Shown: positions 24,147 to 35,657, counted from the first letter of the stretch. The stretch: 64,000 bases of DNA from Maea johnstoni (GCA_963942565.1 OZ012686.1:10207443-10271442); one strand, 5' to 3'. Notes: generated from the letters alone by a model not told the origin. Numbers and translations: made by a program.

Positions 24147-25061
24147 ACGATTTGCCTAAGCTTTTGTTGATACGTGGCCTGAGGAGGCCCGGATGTGCGA
24201 GGATGTCCTGTCATTAGACATGTCCGCCATTATGGGTATAGTTTGTCTACCAAAGCATCTGTGCTACTATGTAATGGCGTGATGAAACACGTGTCTAAGT
24301 GGTGAAGTCACTCTGCCGAATTGCACCCGCAAAAAATAATGGCGCTTTTGGAGGCGAGTGCCTACATTCAAACATTCACTGGTACACTTAGATGGCTAGA
24401 TTGACTGTTGCACCAAACCCCCAGTAGATGAACATTAACTAAGGGCACGTGCTCGCCAGTTATACTTTACGTCTTATTGGAATGGATTCTTGCAAGCCGC
24501 CATTTTTTATGCATTTCTGCCGTATGTGAATCGGACAACAACGACTTTTCTATGACGTCATAGCACCGAATCGGACAACAAATCTAAAATCGTTGAGCCG
24601 ATTCACTTTTTGGGTCATTTTAAAAAAGTTTAAAAGCCAAGCCCCTAATTACTACTAGAAAACATTTCTGTATTTTTCAAACTACCAACCTCTGTTATCT
24701 ATATAATAAGAAGCAGCGTGTCAATGTCAAAACTCTCAAGAGAAGATTTCACTTAATATTCTATTCAAATATATTGGCTGTGTGAGATTAAATGATAATG
24801 GACTCGAAGTTAAGATGTTTTTCATGTAAACTTAGTTTAAATACCATTCGTATCAAACACCTTAATTCTTAAGGCTGATGAACAAAAATCAAATCTCAAT
24901 ATGACCTATGCGCCAATTTGATGAGAGGTGAAATATAGTGTATGAATTCATTCAGGCACTTTGAAAATTTATATTGCAAATATTTTCCTTTTTTTGCTGT
25001 CACAAGCATTGATGTTGCCCTTTTTTTACTGTAGTTAACCTGATATATGCTTTAAGAATTA
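24147..25061. other. Unassigned DNA
   Basis: The phrase 'gaatcggacaacaa' occurs twice (about 24529 and 24571) around the perfect palindrome CTATGACGTCATAG; a small repeat may sit here. Otherwise nothing. Confidence 0.45.
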
Positions 25062-25261
25062 NNNNNNNNNNNNNNNNNNNNNNNNNNNNNNNNNNNNNNN
25101 NNNNNNNNNNNNNNNNNNNNNNNNNNNNNNNNNNNNNNNNNNNNNNNNNNNNNNNNNNNNNNNNNNNNNNNNNNNNNNNNNNNNNNNNNNNNNNNNNNNN
25201 NNNNNNNNNNNNNNNNNNNNNNNNNNNNNNNNNNNNNNNNNNNNNNNNNNNNNNNNNNNNN
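25062..25261. other. Assembly gap
   Basis: 200 consecutive N. Frames read through it are meaningless. Confidence 1.
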
Positions 25262-26242
25262 CGACATTTCTTATCAATGCACTGTGTTTCCATTTACACA
25301 TTAATGCCAAAATCGATTTGCTACAATTTAAATTTTAAACTATTTTGTACAATTTTTACGAAGCCTATCCACAAGCAGTTTTGAAAGTCGTCTCATTCAA
25401 GTGACAGTGTAAATGACGCACTCCATGTTAGTAATGTAGACTTTGTTTGTCGTATAACATACCCCCCCCCCCCCCCCCCCCCCATCCCCCCTGCGATCTA
25501 ATCGGCACACCTGCCCTATAGCACTGTATGTTACGCAATCAAAATGTCAATAATAACTCCGCAATGCAATAGTCTCAAGGTATGTCTAAGTATAGCACCT
25601 GCTTAGGTCATTACGTAAGTACACACCTGGTCACAATAGATCGTACTTTCCCTCGAAAATGCAGCACGCTTCACTCTTACTTCTTTCCAACTGCTCTTTC
25701 AGACGACGTCTAATGACCACATACGCTATCCGCAGTTTTATTCTAAAAGGAAATTACTATAAACAACTTAAAATCGCATTAAATCTCTTCTAATGATACA
25801 CTGAAATCAATAAGGATTGAATGCGCACATTTTTTGCCTATAGTAGAACACCATATCCTACTGTCCAATGTATTTGATAAGAAATGAATATATTTTTGTA
25901 ATGCATACGTCTTGATTGAATTCCACTGCTATACTCACTTGTACCTGCTTGATGACATTTTGGAGAACGAAATAAAAAAACTATTTAGAAATAAAATAAA
26001 AGTAGAACACCTCAATAAGTAATGTTCATGTATCAAGTGTCATTCACACTGATAGTATATTTTTGTTTTATTTCACATATATTGTACACTTTGTAGTTAT
26101 CTACAGTCAATAAAGTATATATAATAAGTAATGTTCATGTATGCAACCTGAATAGTCGTTCAGTTTGGTCTGACATTTTCCGACGAGAAACTGGGCACAC
26201 AACCAAGTGAACGAGTTCGACTTTTTTTGTTTTATCTATGAG
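25262..26242. other. Unassigned DNA with a C-run
   Basis: Run of 22 C at 25462-25483. 'acagtcaataaagtatata' near 26103 resembles the retroelement 3' tag of 1.7 and 4.75 kb. Nothing else recognised. Confidence 0.5.
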
Positions 26243-26452
26243 TTAACCCATCTAACGCTGAGGCTACTTTCGTCCAAAGCACAAAGACGCAAAGATGCTT
26301 GAAAACCATATAAACCCTGTCATGTTGGTATTCATTGGATAGCTCTCGCTGAGTACTCTCAGATGAGTACCACATGCCAGGGTTTCAGACATTTTCCAGG
26401 TTTTACATCATTTTGTATTGGCCAAATTAGCCACCAGCAGCATAAGTGTTAA
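26243..26452 (-). mobile_element. MITE-B (TTAA type), reverse orientation
   Basis: TTAACCCATCTAACGCTGAG on the left; 'gccaccagcagcataagtgttaa' on the right. The core appears in inverted orientation relative to 7567 and 19181. Confidence 0.85.
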
Positions 26453-26619
26453 GTGGAGTCGGAGTCAGACAATTGGCGATGATTATGTAAGACCTACGTA
26501 CATCTCTGGGGACTGGCTTTCCCGCCCTTTTGATATTGACATTTCTAACAGTTCCAATTCGTGGAATTGTTACGTTGACATCAAAGTCGACCCCACGTCA
26601 ATATCAATCAATCAACATA

Positions 26620-27080
26620 GTATAAGGAAGTCGGTGATGGTGAAGGAGAAGAGGCAGATAATGATGAGGATGATAAAAATGATGAAGAAGATGATGATGA
26701 TAAATGAATGAAGACGAAGAAGAAGATGATGAATGAAGAAGTGGACGAGGAGGACGACGAAGATAATGATGATGATGATGATGATGAACGAAGAAGATGA
26801 TGATCATGAATGAAGATGATGATGAATGAAGAAGATGATGATAATTATGAGTGAAGGAGGTGATGATGATGATTATGAATGAAGAAGGTGATGATGATGA
26901 TTATGAGTGAAGGAGGTGATTGTGATGATTATGAGTGAAGGAGGTGATGGTGATGATCATGAATGAAGATGATGATGATTATGAAAACGATGATGATCAT
27001 GAAGACGAAAGAAGAGGGTGATGAAAGTAGTAGCAGTAGGAGCAGATGATGATGATGATGATAATGAGGAGGAGGAGGAG
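26620..27080. repeat. Impure GAT/GAA trinucleotide tract
   Basis: About 450 bp dominated by GATGAT and GAAGAA with a recurring ~33-36-bp phrase 'gatgattatgagtgaaggaggt'. Frames in it are low complexity. Confidence 0.9.
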
Positions 27081-27379
27081 GATGAAGTAGGACACTGTAG
27101 AGAGAAAAAGAAAACTAAAAAGGTTAAACAGAAGAAAAACATTGAAGATGAACTATATTATGTGTAACTCAGTGATCAGGTTCTATTTTGGTAGTGGGCG
27201 CGGAATGTTATCTGGTGTCGTGAGAATCGGTCACAGAGAGAACAAAGAGGGATCATTGCCAATCTTGATACAAAAATAGCACGTGTGCAGACTTCTACAA
27301 GGGTATTCTATCATCTCTCTCATAACTTCTCATTTATTTTGATTAGACGTAGAAATAATCATTACCATTACAACACTAC
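27081..27379. other. Unassigned DNA
   Basis: Nothing recognised. Confidence 0.5.
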
Positions 27380-28224
<845 letters not shown>

Positions 28225-28505
28225 GTTGTAACTGGTTGAGGAAACAGGAGTGTCCGGCGAAAAACAAAGCCTGACGTCAGGTCACTGGCAACTTTCTCAC
28301 TTGCCACGGGTGGAATTCGAACCCAGACAGTTATGAGCAACAGCCAGCAGTCAGTGGTAATGTCGTATACCACTCAGCCATCAGGACCAGGCCCTCAGTG
28401 GTAACGTCTTAGACCACTCTGTCTTCAGGGCAGGCCCCAGTGGTGAGACAGTTAGCAGTCAGTGGCAATGCTTTAGAACACTCAGCCATCAGGGCAGGCC
28501 TTTAC
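28225..28505 (-). repeat. SINE copy with a multiplied head
   Basis: On the plus strand the order is tail and body pieces ('gtaactggttgaggaaacagg', 'cactggcaactttctcac'), the B box as GGAATTCGAACCC, and then two to three head units in tandem. Each head unit ends in 'cagg(g/a)c(a/c)agg' (about 28372-28391, 28427-28436, 28490-28500). The head units are the same sequence as the 67-bp satellite monomer, so this SINE appears to have begun head amplification. It is cut on the right by the LINE copy at 28506. Confidence 0.75.
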
Positions 28506-29250
28506 TGTTGTTGATAAATAGTTTATTGTCCAATCCAGATACTAGTAATGACATTCATTACATACAGTACCAAGTGTTAAAAATTCGGCCAGCCACGAAG
28601 GTTTACAATGGACCAAATACAAACATAAACATACTTATAAATATTATCAAAACGACATTCATTATATACATTGTACAATATATTATCTAGTTAATCATAA
28701 AATCTTATAGTGAGTCTTGTATATAAGGAGTCACTTCTTTTATACACAATTTTCTGATACCCATCTAAAATCGAGCCAGCCGAGTTTATGTCGAATAGGT
28801 AAACATGACTAGTATGGTTTAATAACAGTCAGTTGCTAGTTAACATATGTGACCTCCTGTTGTACATCCTATTGAGACAAAATGATGCAGTTTTTAACAA
28901 ATCCTCTGATTGAAAAATGACCTTAAGTTGCTCCAAATCAGTGAGTTCTGTAAAATTAGGATATTGCAAATTGGCTAGTTGCAAAATGGGATTTCTCGTC
29001 ATAAAAAGGACATTTTAGAATAAAATGCACCTCATCTTCCACCTCCATATTTTGGCACAACATACAGAAACGATTTTCCCTTACTAGTGCTAGGACATGA
29101 ACAGACTGGTTTTATATCCGAGAGAGGCTCTACTATGGAATAGGGTAAGCGCTTCATATTGAACTGAACTGAACCATGGCTTTTTGCATCCCCTACAGCT
29201 TTTTTACTCACTGAACATGATAAATCACACACAGTAAAACCTACCAGCAC
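28506..29250 (-). mobile_element. 5'-truncated LINE with (CAA)n tail, copy 1
   Basis: On the minus strand the element reads a decayed C-terminal ORF region, then a 3' UTR, ending in a short CAA tail at 28506-28516. The C-terminal region contains the zf-RVT-like phrase RFCMLCQNMEVEDEVHFILK (C-x2-C, then H). The 28515-29046 portion is nearly identical to the two halves of copy 2 (30370-30590 and 33980-34295). Upstream of the zinc motif the frame is disrupted. A MITE-A abuts at 29251, so the LINE may continue beyond it. Confidence 0.75.
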
Positions 29251-29480
29251 TTAACACATTTACACTCAGAGCAGCCATAACAGGCCTGACAATTTTTATA
29301 ATATTCTCCCAACAAAAGTCCTTTTCTGAAAACATTTGAAGGAGGAATGTTAACCAGAACTCTAACGACAACTATCATTCAAATATGTTGTGAACTTTTG
29401 CTTTATTCCCAAGTTATTTTCAAAGATATGAAAGAAGCAGACGATAACTTCTAGAGGAACACTGAGTGTTAATGGGTGAA
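29251..29480. mobile_element. MITE-A (TTAA type), diverged
   Basis: TTAACACATTTACACTCAGAG on the left and CACTGAGTGTTAATGGGTGAA on the right, with the internal AAACATTTGAAGGAG core. Confidence 0.75.
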
Positions 29481-29814
29481 TATCTGTTTGGTATTGTTCG
29501 CTGCAAGTTTTCAACAACAGGACAAATGCATTAGTTCTCACCGGGCACTCGTATTTCCTCCACTACTTACAATTGGCTAGTCACGAATCAGGCACAATTG
29601 GCATAAATGTGACGAAAAACAAAATTCCAAATTCGAGTAATGATTGGTGGCGAAGCGTTGCTGGTTAATCTCTGTAGATGCTCTGCCTGTTTCATCCCAA
29701 GGTTCTCCACTAAATCACACAGCTAATTGGTCAGTCTGCAGAGCACTGCCATGGGCTGCAGGGATGCTGCTAAAAACCAGAGTTGAAGTAGGCGTACTTA
29801 TTGATATCAATGTG
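29481..29814 (+). repeat. SINE tail fragment and unassigned DNA
   Basis: 29538-29636 reads 'tctcaccgggcactcg', 'caattggctagtcacgaatca' and 'gtgacgaaaaacaaaattcc', the tail of the main SINE. The rest is unassigned. Confidence 0.55.
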
Positions 29815-30364
29815 ATGCAGTCACGGTATGCGGATGGCGTGGACCGATTAACGATAATCTATCCATTGTCTGACATAACAGCACTTGTGGTGGGACCGTA
29901 GGACTGATTGATGATAGTCCATCTAATGTCTGGCATACTGGACTCATGATAGAGTTGGGTAACTGATTAACGATAATCCACTTAATGCCTGGCATACTGT
30001 ACTCATAATGGGGTTGGAGGACGGATTATCGTTAATCCCTCCACTGACTGGCATTAGTGCACTCATGATGGGGTCGGAGGACGGATTATCGTTAATCCCT
30101 CCACTGACTGGCATTAGTACGCTCATGATGGGGCTGCAGGACGGATTACCAATAATCCCTCCACTGACTGGCATTCAGTGCACTCATGATGGGGTACGAG
30201 AGGACGTATTAACAATAATCCCTCCACCGACTGGCATTAGTGCACTCATGATGGGGTCGGAGGACGGATTAATGATAATCCATCTAATGTCTGGCATACA
30301 GGACTCACGCTGGGGCTTTTGGGACTGATTAACGTTAATCCACCTAATGATGGCATACTAGACT
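29815..30364. repeat. 60-bp tandem array, left part
   Basis: About nine units of roughly 60 bp. A typical unit reads 'ctcatgatggggtcggagga' then CGGATTATCGTTAATCCCTCC then 'actgactggcattagtgca'. The middle phrase is nearly self-complementary (GGATTATCGTTAATCC). Being a multiple of three, the unit gives a 20-residue repeating frame that is not a gene. The array is broken by the LINE and resumes at 34296. Confidence 0.9.
30354..30364. repeat. Target-site duplication, left copy
   Basis: CATACTAGACT at 30354-30364 is repeated at 34296-34306, exactly flanking LINE copy 2 with its nested insert. Confidence 0.85.
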
Positions 30365-30599
30365 GTTGTTGTTGTTGTTGATAAATAGTTTATTGTCCAA
30401 TCCAGATAATGACATTCATTACATACAATACCAAGTGTTAAAAATCCGGCCAGCCACGAATGCTTATAATGGACCAAATACAAACATAAATATACTAATA
30501 AATATTATCAAAACGACATTCATTATATACATTGTACAATATATTATCTAGTTAATCATTAAAATCTTATAGTGAGTCTTGTATATAATAGTGGGGCGG

Positions 30600-31310
30600 A
30601 TAAATCAAGATTTTGGCCAAATCGTGCACTTTGGGGTAGAAGCATGAAACTTGGTACAATTATGGTTTAAGGAATACTAAGAAAAATTGGAAGGGGACAC
30701 AGGCTGTAGGTCACCCCTATGACCCATTTTTGGGCCATTTTAGGTCAAAAACGAACATGTTTGGTGATTTTACACATGAGACACTTTCATTAAACTGAGT
30801 AGAGGCATGGAACTTGATATAATTATGGTTTAAGGAATGCTTATAAACATTGGATGGGGACACAGGCTGTAGGTCACCCCTATGACATATTTTAGGGCCG
30901 TTTTGAGCCAAAAAAGGACATTTTTGGTGATTTTGCAGATAAATACTTTCATGGATCTTGGTAGAAGCATGAAACATAGTATAATTATGGTTTAAGGATT
31001 GCTTATAAAAATAGGAAGGGGACACACATTGAATGTCACTGCTCTGACCTATTATTGGGCCATTTTAAGCCAAAATTGGTCAAAAACTGACAATTTTGGA
31101 GGATTTTGCTAATAAAACATCCTTTAGTTTCAGGTTGAAGCATGAAACTTTGTACAATTATGGTTTAGGGAATTCTTATAGAAATTGGAAGGGGACACAG
31201 GCTGTAGGTCACCCCTATGACATATTTTTGGGCCATTTTAAGCCATGTCAATTAGATATAAACTGACATTCTTTTGTGATTTTGCAAATAAAAACATTCA
31301 TTGACTTCTG
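30600..31310. repeat. ~163-bp subterminal tandem repeats, left arm
   Basis: The phrase 'aattatggtttaaggaat' recurs with TATGG at 30661, 30824, 30986 and 31159 (spacing 163, 162, 173). Each is followed by 'ttggaaggggacacaggctg' and 'taggtcacccctatgac' variants. The inverted set occupies about 33270-33960 in the right arm. Confidence 0.9.
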
Positions 31311-32225
31311 GGATGCATCAAATTTACAACATACATTTCCTTATGGATATGAATACATTTAAAGTGATATTATTTATGTCATATGTAACCTAAACATCAC
31401 ATTTTTGGGGTTAAATGAGGCAAAAAATTTCATAAAACTAGCACTTCTTGTAGGATGTAATAATCTAAAAAATAAAACTTTAAATGTGAATACTCAGTTA
31501 AGTATTTGTCTCTTCAAATGATTGAATGATAGCTCCTGACTGCCTATTTTAGTCATCATTTGACATAATATCTGAGAAATGTACAATCTTGACATTTCCA
31601 TATGACAAGTTTTGACTATAACTGACAGAAAGATGCTACAATGCAGTAACAGAAAAGAGCTCTTCCATGTTTGATGAGTTTAGGGTGAAACATGAAAAAT
31701 GTTTTCAGAAAGGAGAGGGATGGGAGTCATACTTTGGATTAATTCTTTAGGCCTGCGTACTATTCACAACTTTGCCTGATGGAGGGTCTATAATTTTAAG
31801 AATGCATGATTTTAGCATTTTTCCTTTTTACTCTTCGAAAAAGTGACCTCCACATTCACAAAGAAGACTGCAATTGAGATCAGCTTTGTAAAATTTACAC
31901 TGGCCCTTGCATGCTTTTCTACACTTACAGTAAATGAGTTCATAACAAATTTCCTGAGCTTGTGTCAGATTTGTCCAAAAAGATTTTCCATATCTTTGCA
32001 GGACTTGTTAGCTCTTGGTCCTCTGTGTTTGTTGTCCCTAAATATGTCCTCCCTGATAGGCAGCACCAAGAGAATATGTTGCACAAGGGCTGACTGTGAT
32101 GGGAGAATGCTCTCTAAACAACACAATTTCTAGGAGAAAAGGTGCTGTGTTGCAGAATTGACCATACAATATTCATGCCTTTATGATTTCTGGGTGCTGT
32201 TTTCTCAGAACTCACCAAGACATTT

Positions 32226-32498
32226 TTGTCACTAGAGGATGATCCAGATAAAGTGTCTGAGAATGCATCGATAGTGATTGAAATGTTTGTGGTGCTGATA
32301 TATGACAGAACAAATGAATTTTGTAGGGTCAATTCTGCAACACAGCACCTTTTCTCCTGGAAATTGTGTTGTTTAGAGAGCATTCTCCCATCACAGTCAG
32401 CCCTTGTGCAACAGATTCTAGGTGCTGCCTATCAGGGAGGACATATTTGGGGGCAAGCAACACAGAGGGACCCAAAGTTCCCAAGTCTTGCTAAGTGA
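32226..32498 (+). pseudogene. Fragment of an unnamed repeat-encoded protein in the foldback centre
   Basis: The frame starts in the single-copy centre and runs into the right arm. It contains DRTNEFCRVNSATQHLFSWK, then LPSQSALVQQILGAAYQGG and HIWGQ. From memory, the pattern '..VN.A...LF..K....LE.IPPT.AAL..H..RA.YQ.GH.WGQ' is common in repeat-associated uncharacterised proteins of many invertebrates. I cannot attach it to a named superfamily. It looks broken. The left arm carries the inverted copy of part of it (minus strand, about 32114-32170). Confidence 0.4.
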
Positions 32499-34073
32499 GG
32501 CTGGAAAAAAACGTTTCGATATGGAAAACCTTTTTCGGACAAATCTGGCATGAATTACGAACTCATTTACTGTAAGTGTAGAAAAGCATGCAGGTGCTAG
32601 TGTAAATGTTATAAAGATAGTCTCAATTGCGCACACATGTCTTTTTGAATGTGGAGGACACAGTTCTTAAGAGTAAAAGGGTAACATGCTAAAATCATGC
32701 ATTCTTGCTCTGAAAATTCCAGTTTTAAAAGCAGTGAAATGGTAGAAAATTAGACTCTTTATCAAGCAAAGTTGTAAATAATGCAAAGCATCATGTAATG
32801 TAATTAGTAAGGTATCCTGAACATCGCTCCAACCAAACCCTCTCTTCTTTAAAATAATTTCTCATGTTTCACCCTCAACTCATATCAACCATGGAAGAGA
32901 ACTTTTCTATTACTGCATTGTAGCATTATTCTCCCATTCATAGTCAAAACTTGTAATGTGGAAATGTCAAGATTGTACATTTCTCAAATATAATGTCAAA
33001 TGATGACTAAATTAGGCAGTCAGGGGCTATTATTCAATCATTTAAAGAAACAAATACTTAACTGAGTACTCACATTCAAGGTTTTATTTTTAGTCTATTA
33101 TTTAACTCAATCTATGTAATTCCTACAAGAAGTGCTAGCTTTTGGAAATTGTTGCCTCATTTAACCCCCAAAATGTGATGTTTAGGTTACATATGACATG
33201 AAAATATCACTTTAAATGTATTAATATCCATAAGGAAATGTATGTTGCAAATTTGATGCATCCCACAAGTCAATGAATGTATTTTTATTTGCAAAATCAC
33301 CAAAGAATGTCAGTTTATATCTAATTATTATGGCTTAAAATGGCCCAAAAGTAGGTCATAGGGGTGACCTACAGCCTGTGTCCCCTTCCAATTTTTATAA
33401 GAATTCCCTAAACCATAATTGTACAAAGTTTCATGCTTCAACCTGAAATTAAAGGATGTTTTATTAGAAAATCCCCCCAAATTGTACGTTTTTGTCCAAT
33501 TTTGGCTTAAAATGGCCCAAAAATAAGTCAGAGCAGTGACCTACAATATGTGTCCCCTTCCTATTTTTATAAGCAATCCTTAAACCATAATTGTACCACG
33601 TTTCATGCTTCTACCAAGATCTATGAAAGTATTTATCTGCAAAATCACCAAAAATGTCCTTTTTTTGGCTTAAAACGGACCAAAAATAGGTCTTAGGGGT
33701 GACCTACAGCCTGTGTCTCCATCCAATGCTTATAAGCATTCCTTAAACCATATTTATACCAAGTTTCATGCTTCTACTCAGTTTAATGAAAGTGTCTCAT
33801 ATGTTAAATCACCAAAAATGTCTGTTTTTATACCTAAAATGGCCCAAAAACGGGTCATAGAGGTGACCTACAGCCTGTGTCCCCTTCCAATTTTTTTTGG
33901 CATTCCTTAAACTATGATTGTACCAAGTTTTATGCTTCTACCCCAAAGTGCACAATTTTTTCCTTAACCGCCCTACCACTTCTTTTATACACAATTTTCT
34001 GATACCCATCTAAAATCGAGCCAGCCGAGTTCATGTCGAATAGGTAAACATGACTAGTATGATTTAATAACAA

Positions 34074-34298
34074 TCAGTTGCTAGTTAACATTTGTGACCT
34101 CCTGTTGTACATCCTATTGAGACAAAATGATGCAGTTTTTAACAAATCCTCTGATTGAAAAATGACCTTAAGTTGCTCCAAATCAGTGAGTTCTGTAAAA
34201 TTAGGATATTGCAAATTGGCTAGTTGCAAAATGGGATTTCTCAAATCGTCATAAAAAGGACATTTTAGAATAAAATGCACCTCATCTTCCACCTCCAT
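34074..34298 (-). pseudogene. LINE ORF C-terminus with zinc-finger (zf-RVT-like) motif
   Basis: 74 codons: MEVEDEVHFILKCPFYDDLR, then NPILQLANLQYPNFTELTD, ending RMYNRRSQMLTSN. 'EDE.HF...C..Y...R' is the usual distal part of the C-terminal zinc-binding motif in LINE ORF2 proteins. The proximal C-x2-C is cut off by 5' truncation at the target-duplication edge. It is a dead remnant. The equivalent region of copy 1 lies at about 28820-29046. Confidence 0.7.
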
Positions 34299-34349
34299 AC
34301 TAGACTCATGACGGGGTTAGGGGGACTGATTAACGATTATCAACCACCA
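34296..34349. repeat. 60-bp tandem array, right remainder
   Basis: Starts with the second target duplication and continues 'catgacggggttagggggac' then TGATTAACGATTATCAACC, which is the 60-bp unit of 29815-30364. Confidence 0.8.
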
Positions 34350-34690
34350 CGATAATGCACCAGGAAGGCCCTCAGTGGTGCAAGACAGCAAGCAGTCAGT
34401 TGAAATGTCTTTTACCACTCCGCTATCTCGGCACCCCTCAGTGGTGCAAGACAGCAAGCAGCCAGTTGAAATGTCTTTTACCACTCCGCTATCTCGGCAC
34501 CCCTCAGTGGTGGGAGACAGCAAGCAGCCAGTTGAAATGTCTTTTACCACTCCGCTATCTCGGCACCCCTCAGTGGTGGGAGACAGCAAGCAGCCAGTTG
34601 AAATGTATTTTACCACTCCGCTATCTCGGCACCCCTCAGTGGTGGGAGGCAGTAAGTTGACAGTCAGTCAGTGGTAATGCCTTAGATCAC
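34350..34690 (-). repeat. 66-bp array of SINE-head units
   Basis: About five copies. The unit reads CCCCTCAGTGGTGGGAGACA, then GCAAGCAGCCAGTTGAAATG, then TCTTTTACCACTCCGCTATC and TCGGCA. The period of 66 was measured at 34434 and 34500. It is clearly related to the 67-bp satellite (CCCTCAGTGGTGAGAGACAG...) but has its own diagnostic changes. The 22-residue frame is an artefact of the 66-bp unit. Confidence 0.9.
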
Positions 34691-34921
34691 TCAACCCATT
34701 AATGCTCACAGCGGCCAAAACCAGCCTGACAATTTTGGAGAAATCTCTCAGGTTTTAGCACAATTGGCAAAATATTTGAAGGGGAAATGTTGATCAGAAC
34801 ATTACCAACAACTCTCCTTCAAATATTTTGTAAAATAATTCCCAATTCAAAAGTTATGGTCCAAAGTATCATCAATCCATACAACAATTTCTGGAGGAAG
34901 CCTTAAGCATTAATGGGTTAA
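34691..34921. mobile_element. MITE-A (TTAA type)
   Basis: 'tcaacccattaatgctcacag' on the left and TAAGCATTAATGGGTTAA on the right; the internal inverted 'aaatatttgaagg' pair is present. About 230 bp, inserted in a SINE-head unit: 'gttcatcagggcaggtcctcag' resumes afterwards. Confidence 0.85.
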
Positions 34922-35336
34922 TTGTTCATCAGGGCAGGTCCTCAGTATTGTTTAGACATAGACCCTACACCGTGACTTTATGCCATGCATGTGCTTTGTA
35001 AGAGACCAGTGTAAATCATATTTATTAACTTAAGAGGGGCATGGGTGGCACTAAATTCGAGATATCTGTAGAGGCTATCTGCTAGACACAGCATTGAACC
35101 TTACATTGCATCAAATAGACATCGGCAGTAACAACATCAGATGCACTCTCTCCGTGGCAACGCGATAGACCACTCGGCCATCAGGGAAGACCCGCATGTT
35201 TAAATGTGGCTTTGTGGTGTGGTTGCCTTGCTTTGGAAACCCTGGCATTTGGATTAAAGGTTTTAGTGGAATAGTTAGGGGTTGTTTTCTGTCTGGGATC
35301 CTAACTTGTTTGGGGCATGACGTAAGCTGCCCAAAC
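34922..35336. other. Unassigned DNA with SINE-head remnants
   Basis: 'ttcatcagggcaggtcctcag' (34924) and 'gaccactcggccatcaggga' (35169) are head fragments of the main SINE. The rest is unassigned. Confidence 0.5.
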
Positions 35337-35657
35337 TCTGCCTGACTTAAGTTTGGCACACCGCCTTTTCCACGTCTTTATGTCAAAACGTTCGAGTTTG
35401 CCATCCAGACTTGGCAAACCTCTTCGGAGCACTATCGCGTGTATGTATAAACATACCGTTTGTTGTGAACAATACAAACACGCGAGATCGTATTGCTCGC
35501 AATGGGCACATTTTACAATGGGACCTAATGAGCAAAATCAACATTTTGCGGAGTTGAGACAAAAGGTATGTTTATACATACACGCCGGTAGTGCTCCAAA
35601 GAGGTTTAGACACAAAAAAGTGGAAACAGCGGTGTGCCTAACTCTAGTCAGACAGAC
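35337..35657. mobile_element. 320-bp palindromic MITE
   Basis: Left 'ctgcctgacttaagtttggc', CACACCGCC and 'gtgtatgtataaacatacc' are mirrored on the right by 'ggtatgtttatacatacac', GCGGTGTGCC and 'taactctagtcagacag'. The centre folds as GCGAGATCGTATTGCTCGC. Two frames read across it are inverted shadows of each other and not genes. Confidence 0.75.

Larger units (their letters stand above)
30591..33979. mobile_element. 3.4-kb foldback (giant inverted-repeat) element
   Basis: The two halves are inverted copies. The left outer end GTGGGGCGGATAAATCAAG, with 'gtgcactttggggtagaagc', is answered at the right by 'gcttctaccccaaagtgcac' and CCGCCCTACCAC. At the centre, 'gtgctgtgttgcagaattgacc' (left, about 32142-32163) is answered by GGTCAATTCTGCAACACAGC (about 32327-32346). 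Arms are about 1.57-1.65 kb and the single-copy centre about 150 bp. Each outer arm carries four or more tandem units of about 163 bp. Long inverted repeats with subterminal tandem repeats are the hallmark of foldback/TU/Galileo-like DNA transposons. No clean target duplication is visible: compared with copy 1, the site has lost about 7 bp. Confidence 0.85.
30365..34295 (-). mobile_element. 5'-truncated LINE with (CAA)n tail, copy 2, split by a foldback element
   Basis: The minus-strand order is: C-terminal ORF remnant (34074-34295), 3' UTR (33980-34073 continuing at 30590-30382), and a (CAA)5-6 tail at 30365-30381. An 11-bp duplication flanks it, so the insertion was by target-primed reverse transcription with 5' truncation. 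Comparison with copy 1 shows that everything between about 30591 and 33979 was inserted later. The clade is uncertain; a microsatellite-like tail suggests a CR1/L2/RTE-type lineage rather than a poly(A) one. Confidence 0.8.

Noticed and set aside
26620-27142. Histidine- and serine-rich frames opposite the GAT/GAA tract
   Set aside because: Low-complexity translations of a trinucleotide repeat.
30008-30328. 106-codon frame with a 20-residue repeat (GLSLIPPLTGISALMMG)
   Set aside because: The 60-bp tandem unit is a multiple of three and lacks stops; there is no independent sign of coding.
30717-31025. 102-codon frame with repeated HASTQFNES / YKHSLNHNY words
   Set aside because: Comes from the ~163-bp tandem units of the foldback arm and reappears inverted in the other arm.
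34317-34677. Three ~100-codon frames with 22-residue repeats
   Set aside because: Artefacts of a 66-bp tandem unit related to a SINE head.
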